This document shows, in pieces, positions 12,601-26,390 of a stretch of DNA of 64,000 nucleotides. The notes under the pieces are model-generated. The model did no database searches and was not told where the DNA came from. It saw only the letters and a list, made by a program, of their open reading frames with translations. The first letter of the stretch is position 1; every line of letters begins with the position of its first letter. Source of the stretch: Otis tarda (Eukaryota > Chordata > Aves > Otidiformes > Otididae); assembly GCA_026413225.1 (NCBI GenBank), contig CM048557.1, forward strand, positions 70,856,987 to 70,920,986, in the 5' to 3' direction. A program made the position numbers and the translations under genes.

Positions 12601-15190
12601 GGGCGTTATCCCAGCTGGCGACGGCACCTCCCCTCGCAGCCCGGCCGTCCTGCCCTGCCACTGCAGCTTCCTACCGCACCGGCCGCGTTACTAGTGCTAG
12701 GTGCGTTAGCGCAGGCACACAAACCCATCAGGAAATCCGTACGTTAGTGGCACTAAGCTGTTTCAGAAGTGGTGCACGTCCCTCCCAGGTAACGGGGTTA
12801 AGAGAGCCTGAAAGGAGAAAGGCAGAGCCAAGGAGCACCCGCATTCCCCAGAAAGCGCTGCACGTGAGAGCAGCCTCTCAGAAGACAGAAATGCTCGCTC
12901 AGGGCAGGATAACTCTTGCTATAACGCTTTGACAATTATTCCCATGTTGGTCTCTTCGAGCAGTCCCCTCCGACGTCAGCCCTGCCAGGCAAGCAGCCGC
13001 ACACGCCGCCCGCGCCGGCTCACCCCGGTGTGCGGCCCCAGGCTTTATTCATAGGCACAACTTTAAAACGCTCGCCTGCCCTCCTGAGCACGGGGGGGCG
13101 GTGAGGACAGGAGCCCCCGGAGAGACAAAGCGAAAAGCGGCTTTTGTCAGCAAGGCGACGGACGTTCCTGCACCAGAGCGAGACCAGCGTGGTATTAGAT
13201 GAGAATTAATCAGGAAAAGGCTCATTTGTAAGCTAACAACAGAAAGTCAGAACAAATGTATTTACCTTAGCTCTGGGGAAAGGACAGTGCTTAATGAGGA
13301 ACTCGCAAGGAGGGCTGGCACCCGGCTGGGCCCGGCCCTGACGGAGCAGAACAAGGACAAACCTGAAGCACACACCAACCAGCCCCATCGCAGACCCCGG
13401 ATGCCGTCCCCCAGGACCTGCAGCAGGCTACCGTGACACATCCCCACCCCTGTGTCTGTGCGATGTGAGCGATGCTGTGCCGCTCGATTCCCTTGGTACA
13501 ACTCACCCGGGTGCTGGCAGCCACGGCGCCGCTCCCATCGGAGCCGCATGCAGGAGAGCATCCCCAAAGGTCGTCGATAAGGATGCCGTGTACAGGCAGC
13601 AAGGTGAGGGCATCACCACGGAGATCCCCGTCCCCAAAATGTAATGCTGGGCAGAGCTCTGCTTAGGACAGAGGTGAACATGAAACACTCGGGCGTCTTT
13701 CTCAATAGAAAATGGGAAGCGGTGCTTTTAATGAGTGGGAGAAGCATAATACTGAAAAAGAAAAAAACCTTATAGATTAAAATAATTGTTTCTAAGTCTT
13801 GTTTTCTTTTCGCTGTGAACCATTCACAACTGGAATAGCAGAGTTATAACAGAGGGAAAGTTGGTTATATGTTTCCTTTTATGTGCATCCTCTGAAAAAA
13901 TAAGTCATTATTACCCTACACTGATACATTTCAGACTAGGATATGAGATAAAAATATTGAGATGTGAGATGTAAGATGTCGTTCTAGTGATGGTTCAAAA
14001 TATAAAGATGAGGGATGTTTTTCACTGCAGTAAAGAAACACATTGGATTCTCCGTATCTTCATTTCCATTGAAAAGACAACACAGAATAAACAGAATTCT
14101 GAGGTAAGCACAAAGAAATCAATACCATACACATTTTCTTCTGGAATGTGCAACGAATGTCATATTTTTAATAGCAGTACTTCAGCAGATGATACAATAA
14201 AAATGCATCCAGTACCTGTCTGGGCTGCTCCCACTGCTAGCTGCGGCTGAAACCACAGCTCTTGCTCTAGACAGCCTTCTCCCCGCCGGCTGGAGTGTAC
14301 AAACCAGCCCGTGAGGGCGTGCAGCATTTCCGCAGAGCCATTCGAAGGTGTCCCAGGTCCGTACACATCCTGGGGATTTGGGAGCCACGCGGTGTCTCCA
14401 GTTGCCCAGCCCAGGGCAGTCCCAGCTCCGGACGGGCCCTTCCTCCCACAGCCTCCCACGGCAGCTGGTCCCCGTGAGCCCTGCGGCCACGCCCGCCACC
14501 ACGCCCACGTGAAGAACTGGAAATGTATGGCCGTGTGATGGAAACCGGTTCAGCACCATTCACAAGAGGAAAACTCTGCTTTGCCCCGGTTATCTGTGTG
14601 GCTCTTTGTGCTCTTCAGCAGTCAGATACGCGACGAGAAACCCCAGACCGACTGTCTGGACTGAAGCGGGAGCGGGAGTATTTTGAAGCGTGCTCTGGCT
14701 TTTCCCCTGGGCAGGGGTGCAGACCCTCTGCGCCTCTTTTACCAGACTGCAGTGATTTATTGTCACTGCTATTGGTTTTATCAGTCAAGTTTCGCTCTAG
14801 TTTTATATCCCTTAAAAACCTGTTTCTATAGCACGTCACCTGCTCGATTACACACGTACCGCGAAGAACGCGGATCTTGTTCGCTTCTGTTCGGCTTCCT
14901 GGGACAAAGGGCAAGAGCTGACAGATCAGGATCCAGTTAGCGATAAAATCACACAATAGACTTTAAGCTTCTTGATAACACCGATCATTGACAATAGGCA
15001 CGTTATTTTAGATGGTCTGACGGTTCAGGAGCCTAGCTGACGAGGAAGACAACGTCCTTTATTTAAGCTAATTGTTACGGCCGGAAGTGTGCCCGTTTCT
15101 GGAAGAACCAGCCCTTTTATCACATAATATTCATTTCATTTGTGTGTTAGTAAACATGATTTTAATTTTACTTGGGATTTAAAGCATAGA
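12601..15190. other. Unique non-coding DNA
   Basis: GC- and CpG-rich sequence at about 12960-13130 gives way to AT-rich, non-repetitive sequence at about 13730-14180, then a GC-rich block at 14230-14520 and an AT-rich block at about 14960-15190. No repeat signature or convincing gene is seen. The AT-rich parts could be regulatory. The open frames in the GC-rich parts overlap each other on both strands and are regarded as chance. Confidence 0.55.
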
Positions 15191-15249
15191 ATTAAAATAA
15201 AATAAAATAAAACAAAATAAAATAAAACAAAATAAAATAAAATAAAAAT
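15191..15249 (+). repeat. (TAAAA)n microsatellite with TAAAACAAAA variants
   Basis: A run of five-base TAAAA units, interrupted at regular spacing by AAAAC variants, spans about 59 bp. It ends just before the unique sequence AATTCCAGTCCACC. It could be the decayed A-rich tail of an older retroelement, but no element body is recognised upstream. Confidence 0.85.
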
Positions 15250-16138
15250 TCCAGTCCACCAAGGCTGATGCGCCACTGACAGCTCGTAGAAATGCAAAGC
15301 CCATCCAAAACCCTTCAGGAGACAGACATCAGCTTCTTGTTACGTTCTTGACTCCTGCTCCTGAACCTGATGTTGCTCCAAATTCCCTGTAAAGCCAGTG
15401 CCACTCCAGCAATCAATGCGAGCTCGTTTCATACCGGCCCTGCTTCTCCTTGGTGCTACGATCAATGGAACTCGTCAGGAAGGCACAGACACCGCCTGCA
15501 TTTTTTCCCCACATAATGTCAGGAAGGGAAAACGTTTGGCAAATGGTGCGTGGGGAGACCGACTTTAAGAGTAATTAAAATTACAGAAACTCGGTCCTCT
15601 GAGGTCACAAGTACTGGCATGTCTTTTACTTTCTTATTTACAAACCAGTATTTATATGCCACCAACTCTTCAAAAACAGCGAACAAGGGGAAAACAAGAA
15701 ATGCAAACATATTAAAATTCAAGTAGGACCACAGCCTGCAGATCTCATCATCTCCTTACACTGCTGAATCCCTCAGAGCTCGCACCGTTTAGCTCACAAT
15801 GTATTTCCTTTGCTTTCGTAGGTTTTTCACAGATGACAGAAAGAATAACACGTAAATGATGAGCAGCCCTGAATCTCCAAGGCAGTAAACTAGTGCAAGG
15901 ATAGGTTACAGAAGGAATAATCGGATGGACCAAAATTTGATCCTTTTTAATATGTTACCCTGGCAGGTTTATTACATAGTTCAGTTCTCCTTATGTTTAT
16001 GTAGGAAGAAAATAAATAGTCTATATATCTTGAAATATATCACTGGTATTTTAGAGTTCTGTTCCAGGGCTTTATTTCACAGCCGTTGCCGGGAAGGCTG
16101 AGCGAGGGAAAGGGAGCAGTAAAGCAGGGACACGCGGA
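15250..16138. other. Unique non-coding DNA, partly AT-rich
   Basis: No gene or repeat is recognised. The part from about 15590 to 16080 is AT-rich and non-repetitive. The region ends at the junction with a short CR1 tail. Confidence 0.55.
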
Positions 16139-16214
16139 TGCAGGGGGGTTGGACTAGATGACCTTTGAAGGTCCCTTCCAACTCTAACCATTCTATGATT
16201 CTATGATTCTATGT
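16139..16214 (+). mobile_element. CR1 retrotransposon, extreme 3' end only
   Basis: Only the last 75 bp or so of a CR1 element is present. It starts at GCAGGGGGGTTGGACTAG, continues through GATGACCTTTGAAGGTCCC, and ends in three ATTCTATG units. Severe 5' truncation is the normal outcome of CR1 reverse transcription primed at the 3' end. The sequence is essentially identical to the tails of the copies at 46.0 kb and 60.9 kb, so it belongs to the same young subfamily. Confidence 0.93.
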
Positions 16215-19200
16215 AAGATACACCTACAGAAAGCAACGTCTGGCCTTGGAGAAGCGAGTTCTCACATCCGAACAGCTGCTTTAAGGCCCTCAGCTCCCTG
16301 TCCAGGGACCAGAAATAATGTGCTCAGACGAAGAGAAAGCCCAAAGCACTGTGTTTTGCAAGAAGTGTGCATTGATGGTAACGAACTTACCACAGAGCCC
16401 TGCCGCCGAGACTCTGCGTGCTCTGGTTAACGCGCTGCTGCGGGAAAACCACGTGAAGGTGCCGTTTAGTATAAAACGAGCACACAGGTGGGGGGAAATC
16501 GCAGTCCAAACAATACCAAGGAGGGGGGCTGCTCGTCAGCTCCGTGTTTAGCCCTGTGCTCTCTGCTGGACCAGTGGGACCCCCTGGTGCGGGCTGCTGA
16601 GAAACTGGGCAAGCTGGGTTTGGAGTTTTTAGTGATATTCACTAGCTACAGCCATATCCTAAACCCGAAACATTCTGCAAAGTGCTCAGTCTATTTGTTC
16701 ATAAGACACTTACTGTTATTGTTTTTTTTTCTCTTCAGAAAAAAACTGATTGCCCACAGTATAAAAGTTAAGTGCTGAGCTTCCAGAGTTTATAACAGAG
16801 ATGAGGTTGTGATGAATTATTCAGAAACCCAAATGCACGTGCCATGCAACGATAGAAGCCAAATGAAAACGTGCCATTTTGGGATGTGCATGCAACAGAT
16901 ATAACTAGCAAGGCTGTAAGACAGTAAATGCAAAATATTTGCCAGTAGGTAAACACTTCTGTTCAAAACATCAGGAGGATTTAAGGAAACGAGTAGAAAG
17001 CACAAAGGACCCAGAATTTCAATGGCAGATGCTGGTGTTTATGATTATACAGCATGCGTCGCTTCACAGCATCCAGAAGAACCAAATCCCGCTCTCCAGA
17101 ACAGGGGCACCAGCGGTTTAGAACGGTAAATTCCGTAATTACCTGGTGTGATGTTTCATTGCGTAATTACTGCTGCGGAACAGGCACCTCAGCCCCAGTC
17201 CCAGGCCGTGGAGAGCTGTCCCAGACATCTCCGACAGCTTGGGGACGTGCAGGTCTCCTGAAGCCTTCTTGGTCTGCTGAGAAGCAGAGACAGTGATTGA
17301 TCTGTGCTTTCTGAAAAGCGGGGTGCATGATGAAAAGTGAACGCCTGTCCGCATTTTTAATTTCATATCAATTCGTTGTAAGCCGTGCTCGGCTGCCTGA
17401 CGTGACGCTGCCATTCCGTAGGACAACAGGAACAAAGACTGTTTTAAAGGCTACCGCGGATCAGGTTGTTATGATACAATGGGCGTTAAAATGATGGGTG
17501 AATGCTGCTAGCATTTGCAATTTCAGACTTTCTATAATCACAGAAAACTTTTCAACATCAAGGTATTTTCAGGAAACGCTGATACACAGCGTCCAGGCGG
17601 TGAAACACCCCTGGACTCCTGGCTGGCTGGTGTAAGCGATGAGGGGCACGTTGTTGATCCTTGGGGCACTCTGACTCCTGCTCACCATGGCTCCTCACGT
17701 TTCGGGAGAGAGAGTGAGCCGGGCAACACGGTTCCCAGCCGCAGCGTTGCATGGGAGCCCCCCCTCCTGCCAGCCGGGACTGTGCGGCGTCTTCTGCCGC
17801 CTGCGCCGAGCAACCTCGGGGGATGCTGACACGGGGATGCAGGCTCCTGCTCCCCAGGGGCCTTCTCCCAGCGCAACTGAGGAGCGGCTGCTTACATGGA
17901 GACGCCAAGCCAAGGAGTTTGGTAAATACTCTCACTTCACTGTGAAACTCGTCAGCTCCAGGAAGACAGGAGGTTAAATTAAATGGCAGTTTACAAATAT
18001 TCTCAGCAGCAGCATCCTCTTCCTGTGGTACAGATGGCTGATAAATATTGCCCAACAGGCCAGCCCCGTGTCAGGGCTCCGGCAGAGCCACCCGGGTCTC
18101 CTGGGAGACAACGCTGCCCGGGGCACGGGGTCCGTCCCTGCGGGGTCCCCAGGCTGGGGTGGGTCCGTCCCTGCTGCTCCCTCCTGCGCAGCTCCCGCTG
18201 CTCTCCCGGCTCCATCCCGCCCCTCCTCAGCCTCATCCCAGCTCCGTGGAAAGCTGCAGGAGAAAAATCAGTTCGCAATGTGATAGTCTGTAATCCTGTC
18301 ATCACTCTGTACTGGTGTTTCTTCTGCATGCATCCTTCCAAGTGCTGGAAATTACTCGGGTGGCAAAGGAGTTACCCACCCTTGGCACCGAAAGAGGCGT
18401 GGGCTTTTGGTACGATGAGTAGCAGCTGAGTGCTAGCAAACCGGACAGCATATCACAAAATCCATCAATGTCTTCAGCGACCACTTCAATTTTATTGCTA
18501 AATATATTTGTATTTGAAACAGCTAATATTTTACCATATGTAAATATATTTTTTTAAATATTTAAAACTTAGCCATGCAGGTAGGTAGTCCAGATATGAG
18601 GTTTTGTGCAAACAAGCTTGAGAGATGTCTCACATCGCTGAGGTGCTTGTGGTGTACGTAGCAATTAATACATAGAATGAAGTAAAGAGCAGGCAATCTG
18701 TTCATTTGAGCCTACCATGGATTTTTATCTTTGATAATCAGAATCGAAGTGTAATAAAGATTCAGAAAATCGCCTAGAGAGGAGTCAAGTGCTCAGAGAA
18801 ACGGTGCTTGAAGGTTTCTGAGCAGAGGTGTTCCTTGCACTGTCTGCCAGAGCCCACTGGTCTCCACGCCAAGCGTTCGCAGAGGCGTCAGCGCTGGTTT
18901 TCTCCACCACTGAAGGGTGGAGAAAGGGTGGAGTGCCCTCACTCACTGCGAGCCGCAGAGCGACAAAATCAGCTTCAGGGGTAACGAAGAGGACATCCTT
19001 AAACAGTCCCGTAGATAACAGCCGTAATCTGGAGCTGCAGACCGATGAAGATCAGCGACGCAAGGGAGAAGGTGTGAGAGCATGTTAACAAGCCTGCGAG
19101 AACAACCCCAAATGAGTCCTGGAAGGGGGAAGAAAAACCACCAGCGTGGACATCATGTTCGTCCCAGCAAAGGACCCCGATGCTGATGCTGGATGGTGTC

Positions 19201-22200
19201 ACCCTCCCCAGCTGTCCAAGGCTGTTGGCTTTAAGACCCAGAGGAGCACAGCTCTAAGAGACTGGATAAAAACCAAGAAAAGTGTGTTTGCGCTACACTT
19301 TTAACTGCATTATTAGCATTATTGTGGCTTTTCTGTACGTACATACTCTAACTCCATCTCCAGTGAAGGTTTGTGTGGACGGTGGTACACGCCATGGCAA
19401 AGTCTGTCCTGTGTGACAGTCAAGCTGTCCGTACACAAAGCTCACCCCCCCTGTGATCTCCACGTTGTGCATTTACACTCTCAGCCTCCTCATACAAAGT
19501 TTCCTGCCCTTGCTGGAGCCTCAGACACTCACCCTCTGGCTCCCTGGAGCATCCCTCTGCAATACCCACCTCTGGCTTGGGGGAGGAAATGCTGGGGGCA
19601 GCCCTTGCAACACCACATGGGCGTAAAAGCCGTGGAGACCCTCCCCACGCTCTCTGTCGACAGTTATAAACAGTAGAGGAGGGGAGAGGAAGTATTTCAT
19701 TCTCACTTGGTCACCTGGAATACGCTAATTGGGAGACAAAACCCCACCCACCCCTCCCTTCACTGCAAGGATACCTGCAAACCCCAGCTCCTCGGGCTCC
19801 TCAATCCACGCGGCCGGAGAGCGGCTCCCTGGGAATCTCGCCCGTGAGACAGCACAGGTTTTGGTCTGCTAGTGACTGAATTCGGGTCAGGAGGAGAGGT
19901 CAGCCATGCAGAGGCACAAGCCGCTTCGCTTGCCCACAGCCCTCCAGCACAGGGCCAGCAAGCTGCTTAGCCCCTGATCTTTAACCGCCTGCCTTCCTGC
20001 TAATTACAGAGTCGCAGCAACATCTGCGGCCTTTTGCGATTGCTTTCATGGGAAAAGGTGACCTGGGCTGCTGGTTGTATCCCTCTCTCCAGCACCGTCC
20101 CCCAGGATGCTGCCCCTCGCCCGCAGCGCAGCGTTACCGGTGACTGGCGGCTCCTGCCTGGCCGGGGGTCGTAGCCCCGCGGCATCGCAATAGCGTTGGT
20201 TGTTGCCCGCTGCAGCAGGTACTCCTGTGTCCAGCTGCTGAGTGTTTGAGGAGAAAAGCCACAAAACCAAGCCTGCAGCTGGCTGTGTGTTTCTGAGACG
20301 CCGTTTCCCAGGCCCCTGCGGTGCCCAGCACTGCTGGCCAGGGGCTCCCGGCCCTGGGGTGCAGTGCCAGCCCCTCCTCACGGCTTTGTCCCTGCCCGAG
20401 CCCCAGCGCGGAGCCAGGACGGGACAGACGGACCCTCCCTGGGCTCCCCTGCGCCCGGAGCAGCGTGGGGCTGCCAGCCCCCTTCACAGGTTCCCCCCGT
20501 GCTCCTGCCCCGCTGCACCGAGGTCTCCAGCAGCACTGGGGACACTGGGACACAACCCTGCTCCTGCGGTTCAGATGTACCAGGATGGGGGTGTTGCATG
20601 TCCCTGGGGACCTCCACAGCCCTTCATGCCTTTGAAAAATTCCAAAACCTCTATTGCTTCAGCTTTATTAATTAGTATTTCTACTGATGGATGCTAGGGG
20701 AACCTAAACTGAAGAAATGTGAAAGAAAATAATGTCAGATAAAATTCAGCCCCAAAGGTAGAGCTGTTTGATGGCAGTTGGTGAAGGAATAGCTTTCATC
20801 CCCAAACCAGCCCAGGGACAGGAGGAGGGGGTCCCTGCCCTGGCACGTGGCAGTCGGAGCATGGGGGGAACGGCTCTTCAGCTGCTGGGTGCGGGGATAA
20901 ACAACCTCCACGTCTTGCTCAGCAAGAAAATGGTCTAGCAAGTTAATAAAGAGCCTGAAGGCAGCTAAAGCTTTGGAAATTTAGTCAGAAACCTGGGCTC
21001 CTGATGGCAGCTTTGTGCGTCAATTAAAGTTAACCATGTCTTTTTTTTCAGATGCGTATAAAATGCAGCCGATAGCGGAGGCTGTGGAGGAGGAAGGTCT
21101 CCCGAAGCTCCTTTCTCTTTCTGAGTAGTGACTGCTATCTCTCAAGTCACCATTTAACTCTTGTAAGTTGATTTTTTTTTTTTTTTCAATTCCCAAAAAA
21201 ACAATTACTGGAATAGCAAAAGCATTTGCTAGGCAGAGCACAAAAATCTTTTTTTTTTTTAACAAAAACTCAACAGCAAAATTGGTGAACAAATTGTTTG
21301 TGTAATTTCCCTGAGGATCAATCATCCTTCCTTTTTATCCAAGTCCCAGTTTTCCCAAGCCACATCTTCAGTGGGGCACAGCTCACTCCGCGTTCCCGTC
21401 GGATTTCAGCCGTTGGGTCCACGACAGCTCCGACCCGGGCTCCTCCGGGGTCACCCCTCAGCCAGCGCCTGTCCCCGGCAATGAAGCGCACACTGTGAGT
21501 GCGTCTTCTTATTAATTTTCTCAGTTTATGTAGTTAGCTGTCAAATAATAGCAGTTACTCTTTCCAAAAGGCATACGGCATGCATGAAAAATCATTTCAA
21601 GAATGTGTACCCTTAGGACATATTATTCTCTTAACTAAAATTCAAGTGCATAGTTATTACCCAAATCTTTGTCTCAGAAATGGCGTCGTGTTCACACGAA
21701 GGAGTTACAAACCACTAGACAATTTTTTAGGACTTGTATGCAAAACTGCTCTTTAACATGGCTTTTATAATTGTCTTATTTATCTAATCTCCATGAGTCA
21801 GAATTCCTTTAGGATCACTTTTTCTTTCCGCATTGCATCTCACCAAAACAAATTTTTTAAAAAGCAATGGAAAAACCAAAGGGGTGTCCTTCCCTAGCCT
21901 GGGGATTTTGATGAACTGCCGCATGCAATTTCCCTTTGTTGCACCGTTTCTAACAGGAGCAGACACCCTCAGCGCCCGTGAAGAGTCCCCAGGCAAGGGA
22001 CTTGGCATAGCGTCTCCCTTGCAAATGAGCAAACTGGATAGATAGAAAAAATACACAAATTTTAAAAAAATCACAGTTGTTTCTCTTGCAATTTCCAGAA
22101 AGCGTTGACCAAAACCTTGGGGAAATCTCTTCCTTGGCGGTAACAAAACAGCAGGAAAGGTGAGGTGGTATCTGATGCAGCTTTCTGAACGCAGCTGTCA

Positions 22201-25200
22201 GGGTGCTTTAACGAACGCGGGCTGGAGCTACCCCCGACTTCGGGTCCCGAGCTGGAGACAGAGTGCAGGTGGATGCCTGTTCTAGCGGCTTTTGGACCGC
22301 GTCCATCGCTTCTTGCTCGGAGCCGGCAGATACGCTGGCGGTACGCTGTGGCCCACGGCGCGCGGCTGGGCGGCGGTGCCCGTGCCGCGTTGGGCTGTCC
22401 CCTCTCCACTGCCCAGGCGCAGGGCAGCCTCCCCACGGCCGGGGCGCCGCTCCAGGGTGGTTTTATTCCTTGCTTTAACATTAAACAAAAAGGGAAGTTC
22501 TGTGGTAATGCCACAGCACTCTGATGGCCGCACGTAGGGGTGGCAGAGCTGTTTCTGCCGCCTCATGGCTCTCCCCCTGCCAGTACTGACGGAGGAACAG
22601 GATGGCAGAGCGCAGGGCGGGAGCCTGTTTCCCTCACGCAGCTCCGTGTAACAGCCATGAGTGCTGCCTTTCACAGCAGCCTTGCTTCTCTTCTCATGCG
22701 ACAGTCGTAGGGGTTGTCTGCGAAGGGTGCCATTTCTGTCAGCACAGCAAGAGAGAAGAAATTTCTCATTCTTCACTAGGGACAGAGAGCTGGATCTGCT
22801 CAGGTGTCTCGGGAGCTCCGGCTCTCCAGGCTTATCTGGCGTGTGGCACGAGGAACCCGCTGAGGCTCACGCCCAGCTCCCCCAGTGAGTTGCTCCACGA
22901 GCCAACACTTCCCAGCAAAGCCAAGGCTGCAGGGCGGCTGGCAGACAGCGAGCCCCACGGCCAAGGGGGGCAGAGGGGCAGGGACTGGCAACGCCCCTCC
23001 TGCCTGAGCCAGGCAGCTGGAATCTCTTTCCTTCTTTCTTAACTGGATTTTATTTGCATTTCGTCTGGACTGCACTGCACACGCAGTTCTGTTTGCATTA
23101 CCCAGCGATGCTCTGGGATGCCGAGGCCATCCTAGCTGTGGATCAAGCAGGAGGCCGGGTCGGGGTCCCTCGGGACGGCGGAGTGCGCATCCCCAGCACC
23201 CAGTGCGGGCGTTTCACACAGCAGCGTGCCCCATCTGTCAGTGCTGGGCCGTTTGCACCAACTTTACCCACTCACACGAGCCACCAGCTGTGCAATGAGC
23301 CACCGATGTTAACGGCACAACGCAGGGGAGGAGGGGGCTGCTTCTGCTGACCTTAAGACACGTAAAAATATCACACCCCTCTTTCTTCTTCACCTGCAGG
23401 TTCTGAAGACCACGTAACGTCTTCCAATCCGAGCAGCGTGACGTAACCTGAGGTAAAACAACAGGTTTGTTGTTGATGCAGACCCAAAGCTCAGCCCGCG
23501 CACGGGCACCCAGAAACAGCGCCCAGCCGCGCTGGCAAGTGGGGAGCGGGGGGGCACGCGCCAAGAACGAACGTGTGCCAGGGCAGCCTCAGCCGCAGGA
23601 GACCGCAGGCAAAAATCACTTTTGGCAGATCCCCACAGATCGGGTCACCTTGCTGCCACCTGAGCACGGGGCACCCAGCTGCCCCTGCCCCGGGGACGGG
23701 ACAGGAGCCGCTCCTGCCGCACTGCAAGCGGCTCGGCCGGCAGCGCAGGTAAGTCGCAGCCTGATCTGGCGATGAAGATGGCAATGAATGTGACTGCAGA
23801 CCGGTGAAAATCAGGAGCTAGCCTGGGTAGGAGTGGGGATTTTTAATTTGTGAGGAAGTGTTATCACAAAAGAATAGAAATCTGAGATTTAAACAGTTTT
23901 CACATCTGGAAAAATATTTTTTTTTTCTTTGCTGTCACTTCAGTACAAAACTGTTGAGCATCCTACAATTCTGTTTGGCCAGAGCCGCTACAAAGCATTA
24001 CTAACAATGATCTTGCACGCTGTTCCAGTCAAGATGGGAAACGGATAACTGAGTTATAAATCTCTGGGAGGAAAGGTTGCTGGAACTTGACATCTTTTAC
24101 ATCTGCCCATCATGTTGCTCTTGCAGAATAAGCTAGGGACAATAAACTGCTGCTGAGATTTTGCTCTGTAAAAGCCTATCTTTTTTATTTTGGTCACACA
24201 AAAACTGTTTCTTCAGCTGGGCTCAGGCTGGCCTGTGACTCCCTGCACTGCTGCTGAATGGACCACGTTAATGAGTGCTAATTAACCTGGACGCGGTTTC
24301 ATTCTGTGTGGGCAAGAACAGCAACAAAGGACATTAGCCCTAGCCCAGAGGCTCAGCATTTAAATGTCCAGCGGGCTGAAAGGTGGCCAGAAAGTGTAAC
24401 TGTGCCTGAGGGGCGCAATGCCCCAAGCGCGGCAGGAACGGGACGTTTCTGTGGGCTGCGCGGCCGAGGGGTACCAGGGAGCTGCTCCGTAGCTCTCGCC
24501 TCGCTTCTTCCTTATATTGTTTGCCCTTTTCTTTTTTATTTGTTGCGCTGTCTGTCTGAAGAGGGATCAATATTAGGGAATTTGGGTGAAAAAGCCAAAC
24601 AAGTACATTTTCAGTACACGGATATGCAGGGGTGACTGTGCCTGAGAAAAGAGCAGGGCAGAAAACGAGACCCACTTCTTCTGCATCACACAGCAAGGAT
24701 TATGACTCTTATCAGATTAATCCATTCATTTTTAATAAGCAGCCTTACGTAGCTTCAGGTTAAATATCTCCTCAGTCTCTCAATACCGGCAGGCTCTCGA
24801 AGCCGGCTATCGAGCGCCAAGCGAGGCCGCAGTGCTGCAGGTTGGCGTGAGCAGGGACGGCTGCTCCAGGAGCAGGGCTGGAGCCCCCCGCGGGAACCTG
24901 AGACCCCGGGACAGCCCCGTGCTCCCCACTGCCGAGAGCGTCCCCCTCCTCCTGCCCATTCTCCCCCCACACCCTGCCCCGACCTGGGGTTTGGGAGAGG
25001 CTGAGCCAGCTCAGCCCTGTCCCCCAGCAGTGAACCGGGGACGAGGGAGGAGGGCAACACCCGGAGCATCTGCCCCGCGGCGGCACTGACGGCTGCAGCC
25101 GTGGGTCTGACGGCACGCACAGACACGCGCCTTCAGCAGCCTGCGGACACGGGTCTGGCCCTCGGAAAGGAGAGCATCCTGCGGAGCAAACCCAAGATTG

Positions 25201-26261
25201 CCGTGTGGGGAGAGAATTGCTTCCGCATTACAGGTGACCATCAGTTCAAAACGTAAGGAATCCCACATCTGCCTTGACGGATCTCTTTGCAATAAACGCA
25301 TTTTGCCAACCGTGCCATCATTTGCTCACCCTCCGAAGCAGCCAGCAGATTAGTTACTGCAGAATAACGTATCACTGTGGCATCAAAGGATTAAAAAAAA
25401 AAACCACTGACCCAGCACGCAAGGACAATACGAGGATTAGCACAGCTCCACACCACAATGCCATTCGTCAGCCCCTGACAAATGACTGATAATTCCTATT
25501 GATCCTCTGGACTGGGCGCAGTGAGTCGAAAAGCAAAATCCAGAGATCCAGCGAAGGGAAATTACGGACACGGCTGAACGGCGAGCTGAGCCGACCAGCA
25601 TATTTACCTTGGTGCACCCCCGTCCTGTGTCGCACGGCTCACAGTAGGTTTGCATTAGGCATTTTGTCTTTTGAATTCAACATTTCATCTACGTTCTCTC
25701 AAAATCATGAGAACTCGCTCCTGGAGTTACTTCAGTTAAACCTCCCTGCCCGCGGAGCGCGGAACGAGTCTCACATCATTAACGCCGGGTACATCAGCGC
25801 GCAGCAGGGCAATGCCTAACAGCCCACGCCACAGTAGAACAGCCAGGTAGTTGTGGGGCGTTGGAATTTTTCCTAGGAGTTTATGACAACGTCTTACAGG
25901 GAGCGGGCGCTGCGCACAGTCTGCGGTGAGCTCCTCGCTGCAGGACGGCGAGGGGCAGCGGTGATGCTCCTCTGCCCGCGTGTCCTGGCAGCACCTGGGG
26001 GTGAGGAGGCACAGGGGTGTTCTGCTTAACCGCAGCGTCCTTCTGCAGGGGAAGGGGGGAAACAGCGCAGTAAAAGTAGTGATGACATACCCTCACTGTA
26101 AGAGCTGACTAAAGTCTAAGCAGGAGTATGTCCTCGAGTTCCTGCTCTCTGGGAGCGCGAAAACCTGGCAGTTCTGCCTTGGGTAAAAGGGTCAGAGAAA
26201 TGAATGGCAAACCAGGGGAACAGCGCTGGTGACACTGAACGTGGAATACTACCGGGAAAAA
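16215..26261. other. Unique non-coding DNA, about 10 kb
   Basis: No supported gene. An AT-rich block with TAAATATATTT motifs lies at about 18490-18580. GC-rich blocks at 17690-18260, 20080-20560 and 24830-25140 carry overlapping open frames in several frames on both strands, a sign of chance openness. A run of 16 T lies at 21171-21186 and another T run at about 21250. The densest CpG patch is at 22262-22460. The AT-rich block at about 21490-21800 looks regulatory rather than coding. Confidence 0.55.
22262..22460. promoter_or_regulatory. CpG-dense patch (small CpG-island-like)
   Basis: CpG dinucleotides are unusually frequent for vertebrate DNA here, for example in GGCGCGCGGCTGGGCGGCGG and GGCCGGGGCGCCGC. 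Sequence on both sides returns to a normal low CpG level. Such patches can mark promoters or unmethylated enhancers, but no TATA box, initiator or first exon can be assigned. GC-rich avian DNA also produces such patches by biased gene conversion. Confidence 0.3.
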
Positions 26262-26390
26262 TGACAGAGCCACAGAACGGTGTGTGGGAAGGGACCTCAG
26301 GGGTCTCCACCCAAACCCCTCGCAGTGCCACAGCTGGACGCAGCGCTCCAGGTGTGGTTAAACAGCACCAAGTAAACAGGGATCTATCTC
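26262..26390 (-). mobile_element. Degraded CR1 fragment with internal loss
   Basis: The plus strand reads CCACAGAACGGTGTGTGGG, then AAGGGACCTCAGGGGTCT and CACCCAAACCCC, which is the reverse complement of an old CR1 3' end. Soon after comes CAGCTGGACGCAGCGCTCC followed by AGGTGTGG, which belongs several hundred bases further into CR1. The intervening part is missing, so the copy has an internal deletion. It is much more diverged than the young copies. The 5' limit is uncertain. Confidence 0.75.
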
